9,258 bases of DNA from Thermoplasmata archaeon. Its GTDB lineage: Archaea; Thermoplasmatota; Thermoplasmata; GCA-020350865. A program made the position numbers and the translations under genes. Of this stretch, positions 5,812 through 9,258 are shown in pieces (position 1 is the stretch's first letter; the number at the start of each line of letters is the position of its first letter). The DNA lies in NCBI GenBank assembly GCA_020350865.1, contig CP070726.1, forward strand, positions 165,738 through 174,995. Reading direction: 5' to 3'. The notes beneath the pieces were generated by a model. It saw nothing but the letters and a program-made list of their open reading frames with translations, did no database searches and had not been told where the DNA came from.

Positions 5812-6921
5812 TCAAAACCCTTCTAAAAAATCATTATAAAAATCCCTGCACCTCGTAATCGAGTCGAGATACACACATTCGTTGGGACCATGGACATTCT
5901 CACCTTCAGGGCCGAAGACTATGGTGGGCATGATGTTTCCGAACACGTTGAAGTCTCCCACTGACCTGCCGTAGGCGATCCTTGGCTCTTTTGAATAGAA
6001 CCTGCGATACGCATCAAGGAATTTCTCTGCCCAGGGGCTCTGCCTATCGACCATATACGCCTCAAGAAAGGGTGTATCCCTGTCCATCCATGAAATTTCG
6101 TATTTGCAATTTAGATTCATTTCGCCGAGCAACATCTCAAAATCCGTCATTATCTGCTCCCTGCCCTCGCCGCAGACCGTATGTCTGTCCACCCTGATTT
6201 TGCATTCATCTGGAACCGAGAGGGTATCGCCTCCGCCGCTGATCTTCAGTACACATATCGAGCCCGAGCCCAGGAGGGTGTGGGAGCGCAGAGGAAGCCT
6301 GTCCAGTTCGGCTAGAATTCTGGCTCCTGCCGAAATGGCGTTGACCCCGCATTCGGGTGTGGCACCATGGGCCGAGCACCCTGTAACTGTAATTTCCACC
6401 ACATACCTCCCCCTGGCCCCGAGTTTTATCAATTCATCGGTATCCTCGGGTATAAGACACAGGGCCTCTCCTAGGGATTCCCTGCCTATCTCCTTTTGCA
6501 GCTTCTCTTTAAGTGTGAAAGCTCCCTTGCTGTTTCCCTCCTCATCCGATACAGCCGTGAAAATGATGTTCCTGTCACTTCCCATACTCCTCATAAAGGC
6601 CTCCATTGCAATGGCCACCCCTGCCTTCATATCGCATGACCCGAGGCCATACAATCTGTTGCCCTCAGTTATGGGCTCAAATGGATCAGATTGCCAACCG
6701 CGCATGACCTTTACCGTGTCCATATGGCAGTTCAGAAGGATAATGGGTTCTTCTGGCTGTGGAATATGGCGGGCGATTACATTTGGTCCATGCCCGTCTA
6801 CATCTTGTACAGTTACATCAGCAGAATCCAGCCGGGATGCTATATACTCCGCAATCTCATGCTCGCTCCCTGTAACACTCTTTATCGAGACGAGTTTCTT
6901 TGTAAGCTCAATAACATCCAT
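5812..6921 (-). CDS. M20-family metallopeptidase / amino-acid deacylase (ArgE/DapE-like)
   Basis: The 369-residue protein has the M20 two-zinc motifs in order: CHMDTV (H66, D68), GSCDMKAG (D97, bridging Asp), SDEEGN (E127 general base, E128 ligand), PEDTD (159-162, probable fourth-ligand region), and NVHGPNE near the C-terminus (H344). The bacterial-exopeptidase-type dimerisation (lid) domain lies at about 170-280, with HGATPECGVNAI at its start. Members remove acyl groups or split dipeptides: acetylornithine or acetyl-lysine deacetylase, succinyl-diaminopimelate desuccinylase, carboxypeptidase. The sequence does not decide among these, and no lysine or arginine biosynthesis genes are adjacent. 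It is cytoplasmic, with no signal peptide. Length is normal for the family. The gene starts 18 bases after the birA stop and has no separate TATA box that I can see, so it is probably read from the birA promoter. Confidence 0.9.
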   Translation of the reverse strand: MDVIELTKKLVSIKSVTGSEHEIAEYIASRLDSADVTVQDVDGHGPNVIARHIPQPEEPIILLNCHMDTVKVMRGWQSDPFEPITEGNRLYGLGSCDMKAGVAIAMEAFMRSMGSDRNIIFTAVSDEEGNSKGAFTLKEKLQKEIGRESLGEALCLIPEDTDELIKLGARGRYVVEITVTGCSAHGATPECGVNAISAGARILAELDRLPLRSHTLLGSGSICVLKISGGGDTLSVPDECKIRVDRHTVCGEGREQIMTDFEMLLGEMNLNCKYEISWMDRDTPFLEAYMVDRQSPWAEKFLDAYRRFYSKEPRIAYGRSVGDFNVFGNIMPTIVFGPEGENVHGPNECVYLDSITRCRDFYNDFLEGF

Positions 6922-6939
6922 TGTGTCCCAACCCTGAAT

Positions 6940-7755
6940 CTAGATGGCATTAGTAAGATGCGTACAATCCCCTGCCACTATGGTTTTGAGGCCACCATCA
7001 TCCGTTCTGATCACCAGAGCACCTGAATCATCCAAATCCATTGCTAGCCCTTCAATTTTTTCCATGGGTGTTGTGATGGCCACCCTCCTTCCAAGGGTGT
7101 CGCTTCTATTTTTCCACAGATTTATTATGTATCTGGTATCCCCCGACAGCAGAACATTATACAACCTGTCGATGTTGTAAAGCAAGGTTTCGATTAAGGG
7201 CATGATTGAAATATCGCTGCCCTTTTCCAATCTGAGCGTGGTTGCGGAACTCCTGATATCCTCGGGGAGCTCTTCGAAATTGCAGTTCGCATTGATACCA
7301 AGGCCGAGGATCAGAAATTGGATATCCCTTCCTTCGGTTCTCATTTCAGTGAGTATTCCACACACCTTTTTTTCGGAAATGAGCACGTCATTGGGCCATT
7401 TGATGGTTGGGTTTAATCCATAGAGCGATTCAAGGGTTTCGGCCACGGCTACACCCCCCATGAGGGTGATTTTGGCAGCCTCCTGAATGGCTATTTTTGG
7501 TCTGAGGATGATGGAAAGCCATACCCCCCCCGCAGGAGATGCCCAGCTCCTGTTAAGTCTTCCATAACCTGCATCCTGGACATCACTTAACACCACCATC
7601 CCCTCCTCTGCACCTTCTTTTGCCAAATTCGCTGCCTGGAGGTTGGTTGAATCCACGTGCTCGTGCCACGAAATCGATTTGCCTATTCGCTGTACATTCA
7701 TTGTCTCTAAAGCATCTCTTAAATACCGTGCCTTCTCCTCTGCTGCTGAAACCAT
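6940..7755 (-). CDS. birA: Biotin--protein ligase (monofunctional BirA, no DNA-binding domain)
   Basis: The 271-residue enzyme activates biotin to biotinyl-AMP and transfers it to the lysine of a biotin carrier domain. Visible motifs are DSTN (35-38), QDAGYGRLNRSW (60-71, the biotinyl-AMP loop), SPAGGVWLS (73-81), KWPNDVLI (119-126, with the catalytic-region Lys119), GILTEM (133-138) and GLGINAN, followed by an SH3-like C-terminal domain ending TIVAGDCTHL. There is no N-terminal winged helix, only about 28 residues before the catalytic core, so it should not act as the biotin repressor. The biotinyl-AMP loop departs from the usual GRGRRG: it reads GYGRLN, keeping the key Arg (R66) but changing the first Arg to Tyr and the last Gly to Asn. 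The ATG at 7755 lies 24 bases from a TATA box, so the message is probably leaderless. It is first in a likely two-gene unit with the M20 gene. Confidence 0.92.
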   Translation of the reverse strand: MVSAAEEKARYLRDALETMNVQRIGKSISWHEHVDSTNLQAANLAKEGAEEGMVVLSDVQDAGYGRLNRSWASPAGGVWLSIILRPKIAIQEAAKITLMGGVAVAETLESLYGLNPTIKWPNDVLISEKKVCGILTEMRTEGRDIQFLILGLGINANCNFEELPEDIRSSATTLRLEKGSDISIMPLIETLLYNIDRLYNVLLSGDTRYIINLWKNRSDTLGRRVAITTPMEKIEGLAMDLDDSGALVIRTDDGGLKTIVAGDCTHLTNAI

Positions 7756-7778
7756 CCGCAGTTCATTATACTAGGATA

Positions 7779-7789
7779 TAATAAACCTT
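7779..7789 (-). promoter_or_regulatory. birA BRE/TATA promoter
   Basis: Read on the - strand it is AAGGTTTATTA followed by TATCC. The distance of 24 bases from its end to the birA ATG predicts a transcript starting at or next to the start codon. Confidence 0.6.
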
Positions 7790-7827
7790 GCTGAGGGCGG
7801 CCCGTATCCTTCTTCCGATAAACAATT

Positions 7828-7835
7828 TTTATATA
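7828..7835 (+). promoter_or_regulatory. pgk TATA box
   Basis: TTTATATA with A-rich GATAAACAAT upstream. The end of the box is 26 bases before the ATG at 7862, so the pgk message is probably leaderless or has a leader of a few bases. No Shine-Dalgarno is present. Confidence 0.65.
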
Positions 7836-7861
7836 CCCTTAACCCATAATCCACCGAAAAC

Positions 7862-9115
7862 ATGCCAAAGGATTTCTTTACCTTGGACGATTTCGATTTG
7901 AGGGGTAAGACAGTTTTACTCAGAGTGGACATTAACTCACCCATAGCCCCTTCCACTGGCGACATTCTCGATGATACAAGGATTCGGAACCATATAAAAA
8001 CCTTGGAAGAATTGGGTGAATCCAAGGTCGTTTTACTGGCCCATCAGAGCAGGCCAGGCAAAAAGGACTTCACTAATCTATATAAGCACTCAAAAAGGCT
8101 ATCCCGAAGACTGGGGAAGAAAGTCGAGTACATCGATGATTTCTTCGGAAGCAGGGCTCTTGATGCCATTGGGTCCATGGAAAAAGGAGATATGATGCTG
8201 CTCGAAAATACAAGATTCTATGCAGAGGAGCATGTGCTGAAGAACAAGGATTACTCCACACAGGCAGAATGCCATATGGTGTCCCATCTGGCAAAATATG
8301 GTGACTTTTTTATAAACGACGCCTTTGCCGCGGCACATCGTGCACAGCCGTCACTCACAGGTTTCACTGAAGTGCTGCCCTGCCTTGCAGGACGGGTCAT
8401 GGAGAAGGAAATCAACATGTTGGAAGAGGCCATATACAACACAAAAAGGCCCAGCATTGCGGTGCTGGGGGGCATCAAGGTCTTTGACACCCTGGAGGTT
8501 ATGAGGAATATGCTGTCAAACAACGTTGTGGACAAGGTGCTGACCACAGGTGTTGTGGCAAACATCTTTCTCATGGCCAGGGAGTACGATCTCGGGGAGC
8601 CCAACCGATCCTTTCTCGAGAGGGAATTGGGCGGATACATAGAACTCATGGAAACTGCCATGGGGCTGGATCGGGATTATGAGGGTAGAATAGAGGTCCC
8701 GACAGACCTGGTTTTAAATGATAACGGCAATAGAAAGGCCGTCCTTCTGGAGGAGCTGCCGGCCGAGCTACGGATTTTTGATATTGGATTGGATACGGCT
8801 GTGAATTACAGGAAGCAGATATTGGAGGCCCAAAACATCATACTGAACGGCCCTGCGGGTGTATTTGAGATCGAGGAATTCGCCGTGGGCACCACCATCA
8901 TTTACAATGCCATAGCGGAATCTGCAGGCTTCAGCGTGATAGGGGGAGGGGAGACGGTGGCGGCAGCCAGAAATCTGCATCTGGAGGGGAAGGTCAACCA
9001 CATCAGCACAGGGGGCGGTGCATGCATCAATTTCCTTGCAGGCAAGAGCATGCCTGCAATCGATGCGCTTAAGCACTCGAAGAGGCTGTATGAAGAGGGA
9101 CATTACAAATGTTAG
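7862..9115 (+). CDS. pgk: Phosphoglycerate kinase (archaeal type)
   Basis: The 417-residue enzyme moves phosphate between 1,3-bisphosphoglycerate and ADP, giving 3-phosphoglycerate and ATP; in gluconeogenesis it runs in reverse. N-terminal substrate-binding motifs are LLRVDINSP (RVDxNxP), HQSRPG, ENTRFYAEE and NDAFAAAHRAQPS. The C-terminal nucleotide domain has LGGIKVFDT (archaeal form of GGaKvxDK), LNGPAGVFE, IGGGETVAAA and STGGGACINFLAG. The order and length match complete PGKs, with no break or frameshift. The ATG at 7862 fits the TATA spacing, and the first residues MPKDFFTLDDFD lead straight into the first strand, which supports this start. It is cytoplasmic. It is divergent from birA, and no other glycolytic gene is in the window. 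Confidence 0.96.
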   Translation: MPKDFFTLDDFDLRGKTVLLRVDINSPIAPSTGDILDDTRIRNHIKTLEELGESKVVLLAHQSRPGKKDFTNLYKHSKRLSRRLGKKVEYIDDFFGSRALDAIGSMEKGDMMLLENTRFYAEEHVLKNKDYSTQAECHMVSHLAKYGDFFINDAFAAAHRAQPSLTGFTEVLPCLAGRVMEKEINMLEEAIYNTKRPSIAVLGGIKVFDTLEVMRNMLSNNVVDKVLTTGVVANIFLMAREYDLGEPNRSFLERELGGYIELMETAMGLDRDYEGRIEVPTDLVLNDNGNRKAVLLEELPAELRIFDIGLDTAVNYRKQILEAQNIILNGPAGVFEIEEFAVGTTIIYNAIAESAGFSVIGGGETVAAARNLHLEGKVNHISTGGGACINFLAGKSMPAIDALKHSKRLYEEGHYKC

Positions 9116-9150
9116 GCTGAACTGAGATGGCCTATTTACCCTACAAAAAC

Positions 9151-9157
9151 TTTTATG
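9151..9157 (+). promoter_or_regulatory. TATA box of an RNA gene at the window end
   Basis: TTTTATG with ACAAAAAC upstream, in the 3' flank of pgk. A start 24-26 bases on falls at about 9182, just before GCCACTGTAGC. Confidence 0.45.
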
Positions 9158-9181
9158 CTCCGATTCGATTCATGCTGATTG

Positions 9182-9258
9182 CACAATGCCACTGTAGCTT
9201 AGCGGTTTGGAGGTGCCCTAACGAGCCCCTCTGCACCTGCCGAGCTACTTACATCAAA
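9182..9258 (+). ncRNA. Probable RNA gene, truncated by the window edge (tRNA-like 5' end or hairpin RNA)
   Basis: GCCACTG-TA-GCTTAGCGGTTTGGAGGT (9188-9214) looks like a tRNA acceptor strand, U8-A9 and a D-arm with GG in the loop. No good anticodon arm with U33 follows, so it would need an intron or is not a tRNA. An alternative is a long hairpin: GTAGCT (9194-9199) with AGCTAC (9243-9248), and AGGTGC (9211-9216) with GCACCT (9233-9238), both perfect six-base matches. The upstream TATA box supports transcription. The 3' part is outside the window. Confidence 0.38.

Overview
This window is most likely archaeal, probably from a euryarchaeal lineage such as the Thermoplasmatota; that placement is an inference. 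The signs are TTTATA-type TATA boxes with purine-rich BRE-like sequence about 24-28 bases upstream of predicted starts, genes that look leaderless, no clear Shine-Dalgarno sites, a phosphoglycerate kinase with archaeal-type motifs, and a giant sequon-rich surface protein held by one C-terminal membrane helix.

Layout: (1) 1-3381, + strand: the 3' part of a surface protein made of at least 11 tandem Ig-like repeats of 91-98 residues, then a membrane helix and a short acidic cytoplasmic tail. (2) 3382-4806: about 1.4 kb with no credible protein gene. Most of it (about 3566-4690) folds by hand into a dense series of hairpins, several capped by UUCG loops. Frequent G-U pairs and a TTCG bias fix the + strand as the RNA strand. 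An archaeal promoter lies at the right distance upstream, and the predicted 5' and 3' ends are complementary over 9 bases. I interpret this as a large structured non-coding RNA of about 1.1 kb, of a class I do not recognise. It is the main result of this window. (3) 4807-5784, + strand: a radical SAM protein with a cysteine-rich C-terminal region. (4) 5812-6921 and 6940-7755, - strand: an M20 metallopeptidase/deacylase and a biotin-protein ligase, 18 bases apart, in the order birA then M20 and probably co-transcribed. (5) 7862-9115, + strand: phosphoglycerate kinase, divergent from birA across a 106-base spacer with one promoter for each. (6) 9151-9258: a TATA box followed by the 5' part of another probable RNA gene that runs off the window.

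The protein genes are mostly unrelated housekeeping functions (glycolysis/gluconeogenesis, biotinylation, amide hydrolysis) and do not form one pathway. The convergent ends of the radical SAM and M20 genes are 27 bases apart. The RNA gene has its own promoter and probably its own terminator, so it looks like an independent transcription unit between the surface protein and the radical SAM gene.
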